Shown here in pieces: positions 11,660 to 23,567 of a stretch of 64,000 bases of DNA. The position numbers were made by a program, and so were the translations under genes. The stretch spans positions 26,123,445 through 26,187,444 of the forward strand of contig CP141132.1 of the NCBI GenBank assembly GCA_035236585.1, written 5' to 3'. This DNA is from Warburgia ugandensis. Taxonomy: Eukaryota > Streptophyta > Magnoliopsida > Canellales > Canellaceae. The notes under the pieces are model-generated. The model saw only the letters and a program-made list of their open reading frames with translations. It was not told where the DNA came from and searched no databases. Position 1 is the stretch's first letter. Every line of letters starts with the position of its first letter.

Positions 11660-14600
11660 GACCTCAGAAAAATTCTAAAAAATGTTCATAAAATCATTCA
11701 TGAGGTCCCCTAGCATGCTATAAAATCTCAGCTCCAGAAACCACCCCAAAATTGCCCAATTTTCCTTTCTTCTTCACTTGTTTTTTTTCCCTGAGGGCGT
11801 GTCCACAAACGCTCCAGATCTAATGGAGCTATCGGGTGCGTCTCGAGACGCGTCGTCCCCGAACTAGGTTTCCACCTGGAAACCCTATTTCAATTAACCA
11901 TCTGATTTTAATGGTTGAAACTCCATCTTTACCGTTGTTAATGGTTGAAACTCCATCTTTCCCCCTCCCCAAACCAGTACAGGTAGGTGCACCTCTCCTT
12001 CTACTTCCATTTCTGGCATGTAAGGTGGGTTTTTCGGCCACCTGGAAAGTTCCCCAGCCGTTGATCCGTCGGAGATGATGAATCTGGCTTGGGTGGTGGA
12101 GATCTCATCACAGATGGCTCAGATGAATCTTCTGAGCCGTTGGATGGATTCCTGGGGCCCAAAAATCGCAGGACATGAAATCTGGGCATCAAATGTTACT
12201 AGACGAAGGAGATCCAGCAACAAGCGATCTGACGGTCCAGATCAGACCGTCTCGCCTATAGCCAGTCATCCTTGCCCAGCCACCTGGGATAGGCGGTAAC
12301 AGGCATGGGAAGCGGGTTGCCCCGTACCTATAACCCAGATCTGATCTGGGCCGTCCATTCTATTAACTAAAATCTTAGATATTCAATTCAGAGCTTGATA
12401 TAACTTTGATTTTAGATCTAAAAATGCTATGGAATCCTTATATCATTTATAATGTATTGAACGTATTAGATCCATGTTTCAATTTGTATTTACATATGTT
12501 ATTTAGAAAAATCAGTACCCATGATCTTAGATCATGGCCTAGATGAATTTAAAAGAAAATTTGAACCAATGGATGTCTTCAGAGACCCCTAAAACCTTAG
12601 GATCATGTTCACAGTCAGATTTGTGTTTATATATATGAAGATATTTACCCAAAACTGTAAAGATGAAATTCAACCCTTAAAATGGGCTAAAATCTTAAAA
12701 TCTTAATTCGAATTTTAATTGACCTCCAAATTTAGATCAAAATCTTTCCTTGGATTCATATTTATGGTAGTAATCTACTGAATATGTTAGATCTTATTTT
12801 TAATTAGTACTTACATGATCTTTTTTGTAAAATTTGTGCCATTGATCTTGGATCATGGCCTACATGACCCCAAACATAAAATATGAACCGTTGGATGTGT
12901 TTGGAAGGTCCCAAAACCTTAAGAAACATGTTCATAGTAGAAATTATATGTCTCTAGATCAGTCAAATTTATCCAAAACAGTAATGTGAAATTTAGCCCT
13001 TAAAATGGACTGAAATCGTAAAATCTCAATTCTGATCTCAATTGAGATCCAAATTGAGATCGAAAAGTTTTGATGGATTCCTTATAATAATTATAATTTA
13101 ATGAACCTATAAAAATTTAATTTTACTTAATTAAATTTTTTTGTAATTAAGTGGATAATTAAATAACATCCCTGATCTACAAGATCTAGGATGATCAGAC
13201 CACTAATACCTTGTTGGATGATGATTTTATAATTTATTAAATAAAACTAGTGGCTTAAATAGAATTAATTAGGCAGATCTTAAGAGATCTAGCCTTAAGA
13301 GTTACTAAAATCCCTAAAAATGAATAGTATCTCCTAGATCAAGATAATTGGACTGTATGGATGCATTTTTATGATGATCTTAAGATAATATCATATGGAT
13401 TTAATGAATGGATGATGATGATGATTTGGGATAGATCAAGATCTATGCCCTTAAATGGTATAAAGTAACCTAAGATCTACTTGATCGTGTAGATCAAGGA
13501 AGATCAAATCAATGGATGAGATAAATGAATGATTTAATAATTAAAGTACATCAATATAAAATGTTGGATTTAAAATAAAATGAAGGATCAAGATCTAAAC
13601 CTTAAAGAGATGAAAAATGAATATGGATCAATTAAGACCCTTGGATCATGATAGCATGTTGATTTCTATTTGAATTATTGAACATTATTGTCTTTCATTT
13701 CTTAGTTGAGTTAATTATAGAATTTTTATTTAATTGTTTAATTATGCTTTTATGCTTTAAATTTATGCTTTAATGCTTAAGTAATGGAAATTTCATTGAA
13801 ATTATAATTAAATGAAATTAGAAGGAAGGGACATTCACATGGAATGTATGACATAGACTTAATATAGTAAGGATCATAGTTAGTAGGATAATATAAGGAA
13901 TATAAATTCCTTGGTCCAACTTAGGAGAATAATAAATCTCCATGAATGACATTTTAGTTCATGAATTTAATTAAAATCAATTAGAAAGATTATTTAGGGT
14001 TGAATGCTCATAGGCCTTATGAAAGGTTGAGTTAGGGTTAAGCTAGTGAATGATAGACATAGTGGTTAAGGGGGTTATCTAATAGAGCCACTCTCTCCCC
14101 CCACCTTCTGTTGACGTTTGTGAGGTTTAAACGCCTCCTTACATGAGGATTGAAGTAGCCACTTTGTGTTCAACCATTTAACTAGTAAGCCTTAGCCAAT
14201 TTGACATAAGAGGAGCAATCTAGACTTAGAATAAAATAAGCTATCCTTAGCCAATAAAATATTAATTGGTTGAGTAATAATAATGAGAGCATAAAATGTA
14301 GTAAATCATCTAATCCTAATAAAAATGGTAATCAAGATAAGGATGATCAAACAAGATCCATAGGATCTTGGATGATAAAAAAAAATACTAATGTAGTATT
14401 GTATTACATGTGTATATGTATAGTATGTATGCGTATGTACAAGAACATAGATAGAGAATCCAAACCCTTGATCAAATTTGATTCAAGGAAAATTAGGGTG
14501 TCATTTATAGGAATACATTCTTGAATAGAGAAATAATCGTATACATAAGGTTTGACAGATGGATGAATCCAAAACTATGATGGACATTGGGGAAGAATAC

Positions 14601-14747
14601 ACTTGAGAAGTATAAATCAAGATACTACTTTGAGGTAGGTGGATATACAAAGATATATTAGAGGTTCATGTGTAGACATACATGATTATCTGTCTAAAAT
14701 TATAGACCTTTATTGTATAAGTATGCTTAGTACCTTAGCATAGTCAT

Positions 14748-14970
14748 GATCCAAAATACATGATCCAACTAAGTGACCCAAAATACATGATCCAACTAAG
14801 TGATCCAAAATACATGATCCAAATAAGTGATCCAAAAACATATGATCAAATTAAGTGATCTAACCAAAGGATCAAACAAAGTGATCCAAAACATGTGATC
14901 TAACCACATGATCAAACAAAGTGATCTAACCTCATAATCTAATCCACTTGATCTAATCTATTGATCAAGT
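14748..14970. repeat. Short tandem array, about 27-bp unit with GATC cores
   Basis: Units begin gatccaaaatacat and gatccaactaagt, i.e. two 13-14 bp half-units making a 27-bp unit. Clear unit starts fall at 14748, 14775, 14802, 14829 and 14857; the later part is more diverged (gatctaacc..., gatcaaacaaagt). The array lies in the plus T2 LTR. I do not see it at the matching place (near 16860-16930) in the minus copy, so it seems to have expanded in one copy only. Confidence 0.8.
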
Positions 14971-15770
14971 CTAATGAGGTGAAAGTAATGAGATATGGAG
15001 ACTAAGGAAACCCTAAGAATAGGGTATGTACAATATTTCAACCTTAGTTAAACAGACAGATTGTCTAATATGTACAATCTATTTTCCATACAAGTATGGA
15101 GGCTTGTGGTTTTGTTTTACACAGAGATAGAGACTGGGGATGCTATGCTAGGGAAGTTATGAGGATTTGGCCACCTACTTCCTAAAACTTATATGATGGA
15201 TACCATGCCCAAAGAGAGGCTAAATATCGGGTGGGGCAATAATGGGTAGGCCTCACAGTGACAACCATGGTCCACCCCATGAGGACATGGATTGATTATT
15301 CCATAGTTGGTGTTAGTGGAGGATTATATAGTTATTCGGCGCACTGTACGGATTGAGATTGTAAGTGTGATGACCCGGGTTTTTGAAACACATTTTATAA
15401 TATATTTTTCAAAGGCAAGGGCGCCCCCTCAATAAAAAATTTTGGTAAAACAAAGCAGCAGAAATTCTTTTATTTTAAAACTTGTTTTGAAAACCCAAGT
15501 CACCACTTAATACATAACATAAGTACAATTTGTGTACAAAATAAAATTCCATTGAAGGAATATGATTTTATTAAACTTCCAGGATCCATCCAGTGGTTCA
15601 TAGTACACAACCCATTGTATCCTTACAATACTTGTCCAAATACACAATTCAAATTACAAAGTTCTAAATACAAAACATGCTCTCTATACAATGTTTTAAG
15701 GGATATACCCTTATTACTTATTCTTCACTAGTTCTTCAAGTCTTGAGCTCCTAAGTCTCCTTATCTATAT

Positions 15771-15810
15771 CTGAGATATTGTAAACATTCGAACATTTAC
15801 AATATCTTAG
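15771..15810 (-). other. Conserved LTR hairpin, copy H6
   Basis: Arms are ctgagatattgtaaa (15771-15785) and tttacaatatcttag (15796-15810) as read on the plus strand, with one mismatch-type pair when read in the LTR sense. It is followed in the LTR sense by the ata-ag context seen in other copies. Confidence 0.75.
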
Positions 15811-18800
15811 CAAGCTATGCTTGGTAGGGGATAAGAATGTAAGTTATTGACAGTAAAATCTCAATATTCACTTGTCACATAATTCATTCTATCATAAACA
15901 CATTCATAGACCACTACTATTGATATGAACATCTCATTTCCTTGTCATTTGTGTTCACCTTTATACATACATAGTATATAAGAACAAATCCGTTAAAATT
16001 GTAAAAATAATCAATAATCATTTCCATACAAAATTGATCAACTCCTTTCATTATAGGAGATTTGTATTTCAGCCAGTTACTATACTAGGATTTTCCCTTC
16101 TTGGGAAAAATATTGGTAATATACAATTACCTGGCATTTCATCATGCCATCCCTTAAGGCATTTCATTATGCCAATTTATTATGCATCATAATGTAAAAT
16201 AATCAAGGACTACTATGCTTGCAGTCTGATCCGTACAGCGTGCTCGGATAACTGTTCAATAATCCACTTATACCATTCTCAGTGGAAATTACAGTATCCA
16301 TGTCCATATGGGAGGACCATGGCTGTCACAGTGGTGGCCTTCCCATAATTGCCCCACTCGACTTTTAGCCTTTCTTAGGCTTGGTATTCAATATCATCAA
16401 GTTTCAAAGAGTGGGTAGCCAAACCCTCTTAACTCTCCTAGCATAGCATCCCCAGGCCTATGCCTGTTTAAAACAAAACCACAAGCCTTCAAGCTTGTAT
16501 GTAAAATAATACTTATACATATCAGGCTATCTGTCTATTTATCTAGGACTGGAATATTTTCTACTTCCCTATTCACTTAGGGTTGTTCTCAATTCTCAAC
16601 TTGACCATTTAATACTTATTTTCCTCATCATTTGGTTGGATCATATTTCAATTTGAGGTATTTACCTTAATATATTGGTATCATACATGTCAATACTTTA
16701 AAACATAAGATCATGTATTAAACATGTATCTTCATGTAAAGGCATTCTTAATAATCCACCTACCTCAATAAGGTATTCTTACTCTTTGAAATCTGCCATA
16801 GTCTCGATCAACATATATCTGTCAAATCATATGTATAATGTCATTTTTCTAATCAAGGGTACATACCACATGATCTTTTGATCATCCTTATGTAGGATGA
16901 TCTGAATCATTCTTCCTTGAATAATCTATATCCATGGGTTTAATATCATCTATACAAATACTATCTATATCATACATAACAATCTAATTTACATTGATGT
17001 TTCTTTTTCCTTATTGTTTTTGATCATACAAGATCTCATCTTGTTTCATCATCCTTATCTCACTTACTATTTTTATTAGGGTTAGATAATTTGCTATCTT
17101 TTTATGTTCTTATTATTATTCAACCAGTTAGTGTCTTACTTGGTTGAAGATAATTTATTTCTTCCTATTACTAGACAATTCCTCCTTATTTCAGGATGAC
17201 TAGTACTTACCAGTTAAAGTCTGCTCAAAAAGTGGTTAATACAACCCTCATGTAAGGAGGCGTTTAGACCTCTCTTACATCAACAGGAGGTGAGGGAAAA
17301 GCACTTGGCTCTTGTATACCCCCTATAACCACAATGTTCAGAGTCCATTGGAGTGGTACTAGCTCAACCTTTGACAAGGTTCCTATGAGCTCTTTACCTT
17401 AAGTCCCTTCTCTAATTGATTTTAATTAATTTCCATGGATATGCATAATGTCATCCATGGATGTTCATTATTTTCCTACTTTGGGCCAAGGAATTGGTAA
17501 ACCATTCCTTATATTGTCGTACTAACTATAGCCCTTATTAAGTCAAAATCATTCATTCATCTTAGTTGTCCATAAATCTCTATATTTCATTAGTTTACAT
17601 TTTTGGTGATTTATGCTCCTTATATCTTAACAACTACTTAACAATTGAATAAAATTTGACAATAAGTAAATCATAAACTTGAAAGCATAAATCAAATATA
17701 AGTTTAACAACTATATACTAACATTCTTCCTATGAATGTAACTTAAGCTAGTGAAATAAAACTAACATGATCCTAAGTTATGAAATACATAAAATTGTAT
17801 TTCTATCTTAATGGAATCATGTTTAAATATCTAATTTACACTAACATGATTCTAAGATAATCAAATCTACTAACAAATAACTCATTTAGGGCATATCATA
17901 CTAAAATTTAAAGATTACACTATCATGCTTTCTAACTTAGAACATAAATCACATTTACACCTTTATGTCCAATAAAAGACAATTAAAACTTAGAACATAA
18001 ATCACATTTACACTTCTATATCTAATAAAATACAATTAAAGTAATTATATTAAGATTATTATAAACCTTTAAATATGATCCAACCATTAGATTTTAGGTG
18101 TTTTCCTTCGGATCAAGGGTTTTAATTACCTTTAAGGCTTTTAATCCATTAAGATCCAAAAATCATATCCACTTGATTTTGTCACATTTCATCCATGATC
18201 TAACTTGATTTCATAATAATATCATCCATTTAATCCATCCCAAGGATCTGATCATACTTGATCTCATTGATCAAGTGGGTCCCTTTGTATTTTTATTTAT
18301 TTTTATTTTAGGGATTTTCTACCATAAAGGGCAGATCCCCTAATTTATCTAAGATCTGTCCAAATTAACCATAGATATTACTTTATTACATTATTATATC
18401 ATCATTAAAATAAATTTCCAATATATGATCACCTCAGATCTTGAAGATCTTAGAAATTGGACACTTATTTCCAAAATACAGAAAAATACAGAAATAATTT
18501 TTAGAAATATTATGACTTCATTAGAAACTAGACATTACAAGCTTTCAATAGCTTCTTTCCAATCTCAATTTGGAGTTCATATGACTCCACAATCTTAAAT
18601 TGAATTTTACAGTCATTCCTAGGGTCCAGATTTGATCTGGGACCAGCAGAACTAATTTCTCTCAATTGAGGGTCCAAACCTTGTTAGATTTTCTTGAAAA
18701 TTGTATCCTAGGGGTTTTTGACCCTTTTGGATCGATTGGAAAGCTCAGAATTTTCATCTGAGCTCTTTATCACCATGAATTGAAGGCTCTGGTATTTACT

Positions 18801-19257
18801 TTATTTTTACCATTTTTCATTCAAATTAAATTACAGAAAAATAAAAATTACACTAAACCATAATAAATATGTATGGAAAGTAGGTCCACCTACCTGATTG
18901 GAGAAAAACAATATAATTGATGCCCAATTTGAGAGAAGTACCAGTTGATGATAATATAGCTCGATTGTCTACCTTTTTGTGATTTCCTGTTGTTGGAACC
19001 GTTGGATCTTGAAATTGATTTGGGGCTTTTGTATGTACTGTAGTATAGGAGGTTATGGACAGTGTAATTTATTAGATTCTATCTGGAACAGAGTGCCTAA
19101 TTGAATTTAGGTCTCTTGTTCCACTTAGAAAGAGGAGAGAGAAATAAGAAAAATAGAGATTGGGGAGGGATGAATGAGAATTTGGAGTTGAAACTCCAGG
19201 GAAGATTTGAAAATTTTGTGGTTAAGGTTGTGAAAATTTTTGGAAATTTTTGGGACA

Positions 19258-19265
19258 TATTTATA
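19258..19265 (-). promoter_or_regulatory. TATA box of T2 LTR (minus copy)
   Basis: The minus strand reads ggctataaatatg. It is the counterpart of 11652-11659. The open frames around 19097-19397 on both strands overlap it and are chance frames in the U3/R part of the LTR. Confidence 0.6.
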
Positions 19266-20250
19266 GCCAAATTTGAATTTTTTATCATTTCTTTTGATAA
19301 GATATTTTATTACTTTAGAATTTTTTATTACAAGTGCATTCTCCATTCTCCACTACAATCTCCACTACATTCTCTACTACCAAAAATAATGCACTGAGCA
19401 ATTATTTTTGTTTCTAAAACATTGGCCCACTTTTTATGTAAAGAGACGTTTTTGCCCTTTGAACTCTAAAATTGGAGAATAATAGGCAATATTTGTCCGA
19501 ACTCAGAATCGAGTGTACTTAGTGGCATTGTAATCGTATTTCTAAGTACTTCATGAATATTGAGGTCTTATTTCTTGGATATGGAATGTGGGTAAAATTA
19601 CCATTTTACCCCTAAATGGAGAAAATTAAGGAATTTTCATTTTAACTCAGAATTGAACGTACTTAATGTTGTTTCTATCAGTTTTCCAAGTACATCTATA
19701 ACTTCTATGTTTTAATTCATGATATAATCTTCATAAAAAGAGAATTTTCAATAACCTAATATTCCAGCCTAGAATTTCTAAAAATTCAAACTTTATTAAT
19801 TTGCCTTAATAAGTTACAAAAATTCGGAGTCATTACAGTAAGCATAGTAGTCCTAATGTATTTTGCATTAAGATGCACATATGATAGGCATAGTATGATG
19901 CCATGGCATGATGATATGCTATTACATGAGTTCCTAGAATGAAAACCCCATATGAGGATTGGCTAGGTATTGCTCTCCTAAGTGGGAGTATTGCCAGGGG
20001 AAGGAACAAGTGTTGAGTAATCTTTGGCTAAGTATTGCTCTCCTAAGTGGAAGCATAGCCAGGGGACGGAACAAATTTTGAGCAATCTTCACTATAGAAA
20101 CTAATTTGTCATGTACTACATAAATAATGTATATACTCTATGTGGAGAATACTCATGAATGGATAACCATGACAAAAATAAGGACTGAGGTATGTATTCT
20201 TATGTTGATGAAGTAGTATGGTTTTGTATTCCCCTACCAAGCATAGCTTG

Positions 20251-20290
20251 CTGAGGTATTGTACATGTTTCCATGTTTACAATACCTCAG
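20251..20290 (+). other. Conserved LTR hairpin, copy H2
   Basis: ctgaggtattgta (20251-20263) pairs perfectly with tacaatacctcag (20278-20290), and catg/catg adds four inner pairs. The context agcatagcttg before and atacagag after matches the other copies. Confidence 0.85.
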
Positions 20291-21183
20291 ATACAGAGAA
20301 GGATGGTTAGAAGCTCAAGACTGTAGAAGACTTAAGAAGATGTTGATGAATAATCAATCAAGACATATTCTCTTGAAGACATTTATTTTATTTGAGGAAA
20401 TTGTACTGTATTGAGAGTTTTTAATGTATGGTGAGGTTTGCAAATCTTGGATTATGTAATTTGGACAGGTATTGTACTGATACCATGCTGTACTGTGAAC
20501 CACTGGATGGATCCTAGAAGTTTAATAAAATTATATTCCTTCAATGGAATTTTATTTTGTACACAAATTGTACTTATGTTATGTATGAAGTGGTGACTTG
20601 GGTTTTCAAAATAAGGTTTAAAAGAAAAGAATTTCCCCTGCTTTGTTTTGCAAGATTTTTTTACTGAGGGGATGCCCTTGCCTTTGAAAAATATATTATA
20701 AAATGTGTTTCAAAAGCTTGGGTCGTCACAATGGTGGCTTAAGTGGCTTCCATGTTAAAGGTGGTGGAAGTACATGGCTTACATCATGGGCTCGCTATGG
20801 CAATCTTTAGTTACTTTTCTCTCATCCATTGCTGGCCCATAAGATGATCTTGGCCTTTGGTTTACATTGAAGTGATAAATTTAAGGTTTTGACTCAATCT
20901 TTTGATCTTGATCTTCAATTTTCTCTTGACTGATCTCGGCTGCTAGATCAACATCTTAGTTCCTACAAAAAGTGAAAAATCCTAATTAAATCCTAGAATT
21001 TTTTTTCTTAATCACACACTTACCTTGGATGAGCTTCTAAACCCACAAATAACAAACTTTTGCTTTAGTAGGTCAAAAATGCATGTGTTATGAATTTTGG
21101 TCTAAATGTCTTAATTTAACACTATAAGTTATAACACATGGGTACTAATTGGGTGATTTTTATGCAAAATTAAACACTTATCA

Positions 21184-22591
21184 CCAACCTTTGAATGGAT
21201 GATCAAAATCCCTAAGGACCATGTGCTAGATAGCTTGGAGGACTACAACCACTCTAAGAAGAAGTAGCAGCAACCTAAAGGAATTGAAGTTTCAATGCAA
21301 AAGACAAAAACTAGAAGGGTTAGGAAGAGGCCATCTCCTTCCTATGGAGGAGGCACCTTTTTCCCTTACGTGAGAAGTGTTCCCAACTTAGGTTTGTGCT
21401 GGATTTTTATAGTTTTTCTCATAATTTTTCTAGGTTTCTTTAATAATAAGGTGTGGTGGGGATGAAAACAAGTTATTTTGGATGGTTAAGATGGGTGAGA
21501 AGCTAGGGTTTCAAAAGAGGAAACAAGGGATATGTGGCTGGCCTTTTTGAAAGTGGAGTAGGTGGGAGATTCCACGCTTTTAGGAAGGGGCATCTCTTGT
21601 GACATCTCTCCCTTCAAAAATCATTGAATGCCCTTCAAAATAGGAACTTGGGTGGTTTTTTGAGGTAGGAATGAAATAGGAAAAAGGAAATAAGGTGAGA
21701 GGAAAGTGATGTGTAGGAAAAACTTAGGAAATAGAGGTGGGATGGAATTTTTTTTATTGGATAACGATTTCCTGAGAGGTGGGGATTGGTTGGGATGAGA
21801 GTTTAAGGTGGAGGAGTCTTGGAAGAGTATGACTTTTGAAAGGAAAGTCAAATTTTTGGTGCTATTGGTGATGAGGTGGAAAGTGAAACAAAAGTTGGAA
21901 AAACATGAAAAATAGAAGGGTCTCATCCTATTGGTACACATGCCAACTTGTCCTAACAAAATTTCTCTTAATTTTCTCCAAATTATCCCTTTGAATTGCA
22001 TGGATAATCCTCTTGATTTTCCTACAATCCTAGCCTTCACTTTAGCTTTGCTTAATGGCTTTGATGACTAACTTTTAGGGCTCCATTGGCTAGGCTTCAT
22101 GGCTGGCTTAGATGACTCTTTTATCTTGGTTTTATGGCTCCATCCCTTGGCTTGACTGTCTTGAATTCCTTAGCTTGTTGCCTTGTTCGTGGCTTGAATT
22201 TGGCTAAGGTGGCTTACATGGTTTCCATGCAAAGGTAGTGGGAATGCATGGCTTACTTCATGGGCCACTTTGGTGCCCTATATCTCCTTTGATTGCATCC
22301 ATTACTAGTCCTAAACATGATCTTTATCATTTGGATTGATGACTGCTAAGTCTTGACTTGATCTTGATCTTCAGTTTCATTCCAATCAATCTTAGCCATC
22401 AGATTTGCCTTAGGTTAATCACATACTTACCTCAGATTAGCCCTTAGACCTACAAAATATCAAAAATTTTGGTTATTAGGTAAAAAATGTAGCTTTTACA
22501 AATTTTAGTCTAAAACCCTAATTTACCCCTATAAATTGTAACACATGGATAATTGATTGGGTAGTTTTTATGCAAAATTATACACTTATCA
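21184..22591 (-). mobile_element. Truncated minus-strand Athila/Tat-like LTR (5' half)
   Basis: The right edge reads TGATAAGTG on the minus strand (22591 downward), and the first 450 bp track the 5' end of the LTR at 21183 (for example ggtggcttacatgg, gccttcactttagc). After about 1.4 kb it abuts the start of the next LTR at 21183, so its 3' half is missing. Frames of up to 139 codons here (minus strand near 21621-22040) are stop-poor stretches of LTR U3 and not a gene that I recognise. Confidence 0.65.
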
Positions 22592-23567
22592 TAAGACACA
22601 TAACATCTTGTTCCATACACATGGTTCATTAGGTTTAGAATTTGCATTTTTCATGATAAATTATTTGCACCATTCTTAAGAATTTTGTGATAGTTGAAAC
22701 TATGTTTCAGTCCCTCATGGATGCTACTTTTATTAAGCCTCCATAAGAGGTTTGGGCTTTTTGTTCAAGTCCATCCATATAACTGCAACTTGTCCATCCA
22801 ATAGAGTGTTGAATGGATATATGCAATAATCAAATGATTTAAATGCATATTGTAATCCTAGCAACAATCCATATTCTGAGACCTATATTTCTAGATGGGC
22901 TAAGCATGCAAATTTTTCATGATCGAAGAGTAACTACCAAGGGGGACCATCTATGAACCCCCATACCCAAAATTTTCCTAGAGCTATAGTTCCTTAGTAG
23001 CCACCTAGTTTCCAACAACCTTAGCAACCAAAGAAACTATCTTTTGAGGAAAATATATAGGCCATTATTGAAATATCTTTGAAGCAAAATGAAGACACTG
23101 ACAAGGCCCTACACCACTTGCAAAATGATAGTCGACATTTAGCCCATGTCAACTCTCAATCCATAGCCAAGTTAGAAATGTAGGTAAGCCAATTGTCTAA
23201 TGCACTACAAGATAGAGGAAAGTGCTAGTTCCCTAGTCAGCCCATCCCTAACCTTAAGGGCCAATTTGAGATAGGGTTGAATTCTCAAACTCATTTTTTA
23301 AGAGCAAGCCAAGTCTATAACCACCCTTAGGATCAGTCGTCAGGTCTACAACAAAGTAAGGTAGCTTAAGGAAACTGGAGATGAAAATGAGAGTGCCAAA
23401 CAAAAGGAGAAAGATAAAAGACAAAAAGCTTCTACTGAACCTATAGTGGAGGCACCCTATGTGCCCAAAGCCTCATTTCCTCAATGACTGAACAAGGCTA
23501 GGAAGGGCACAAGCTTCAATGAGTTTATGCAGAACCACTCATTGCATCATAGTTTGTTCCCTTGCCT
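22592..23567 (+). pseudogene. Athila-like gag remnant (C-terminal half)
   Basis: Plus-strand translation with frameshifts shows gag-like segments: FQSLMDATF near 22710, a helical segment LEMxVSQLSNALQDRG around 23170-23220, and PYVPKASFPQ followed by LNKARKGTSFNEFMQ around 23455-23535. The last pair matches the Athila gag region in which a YVPPIPFPQRL-type string precedes the protease. Several stops break it. The T3 element is inserted just after it; pol of the same element resumes at 34952. Confidence 0.75.

Larger units (their letters stand above)
15366..19837 (-). mobile_element. T2 solo LTR, minus orientation, nested in the plus T2 LTR, perfect GTAAG target duplication
   Basis: On the minus strand it starts tgtaatgactccg (at 19837) and ends gggtcatcaca (at 15366), 4472 bp. 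The flanks 15361-15365 and 19838-19842 are both gtaag. The copy's own internal sequence near 16210-16230 shows what the unoccupied site looks like: the minus strand reads gactgcaagcatagtag, and the host reads gattgtaag then catagtag across the insertion. TATA box at 19258-19265 and the terminal hairpin at 15771-15810 are present. Confidence 0.95.
11072..20730 (+). mobile_element. T2 solo LTR, plus orientation, with perfect ATGGT target duplication
   Basis: It starts tataacatcc (a TG to TA change relative to the family start tgtaatgac) and ends gggtcgtcaca. The flanks 11067-11071 and 20731-20735 are both atggt. Removing the nested 15366-19842 segment leaves about 5.18 kb. No internal region or second LTR of this copy exists, so it is a solo LTR, the product of LTR-LTR recombination. 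It has a TATA box at 11652-11659, two 5' modules around 11230 and 11380, a GATC-rich array at 14748-14970, and the terminal hairpin at 20251-20290. The GC-richer part at 11800-12300 gives short frames on both strands that overlap each other and look like chance. Confidence 0.9.
8752..21183 (-). mobile_element. Athila/Tat-like 5' LTR, split by nested T2 solo LTRs
   Basis: Two pieces, 8752-11071 and 20736-21183, form one minus-strand LTR of about 2.77 kb. The 5' end reads TGATAAGTG on the minus strand (21183 downward). The 3' end carries the 'gggatcgacct' type string (complement near 8812-8825) common at the ends of Athila/Tat LTRs. A plus-strand relative at 39420-42227 is about 2.8 kb, which supports the joined length. 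A TATA-like box is at 10362-10369. The interruption by 11072-20730 is flanked by a 5-bp duplication, and the sequence on each side rejoins well when compared with the uninterrupted relative near 22190-22240. Confidence 0.85.

Noticed and set aside
11829-12299. Cluster of five overlapping frames of 60-80 codons in GC-richer DNA
   Set aside because: They overlap on both strands, lie inside a solo LTR downstream of its TATA box, and show no protein motif.
21621-22040. 139-codon minus-strand frame
   Set aside because: It lies in the U3 part of an LTR fragment; composition is low-complexity Phe/Ser/Pro and no domain is visible.
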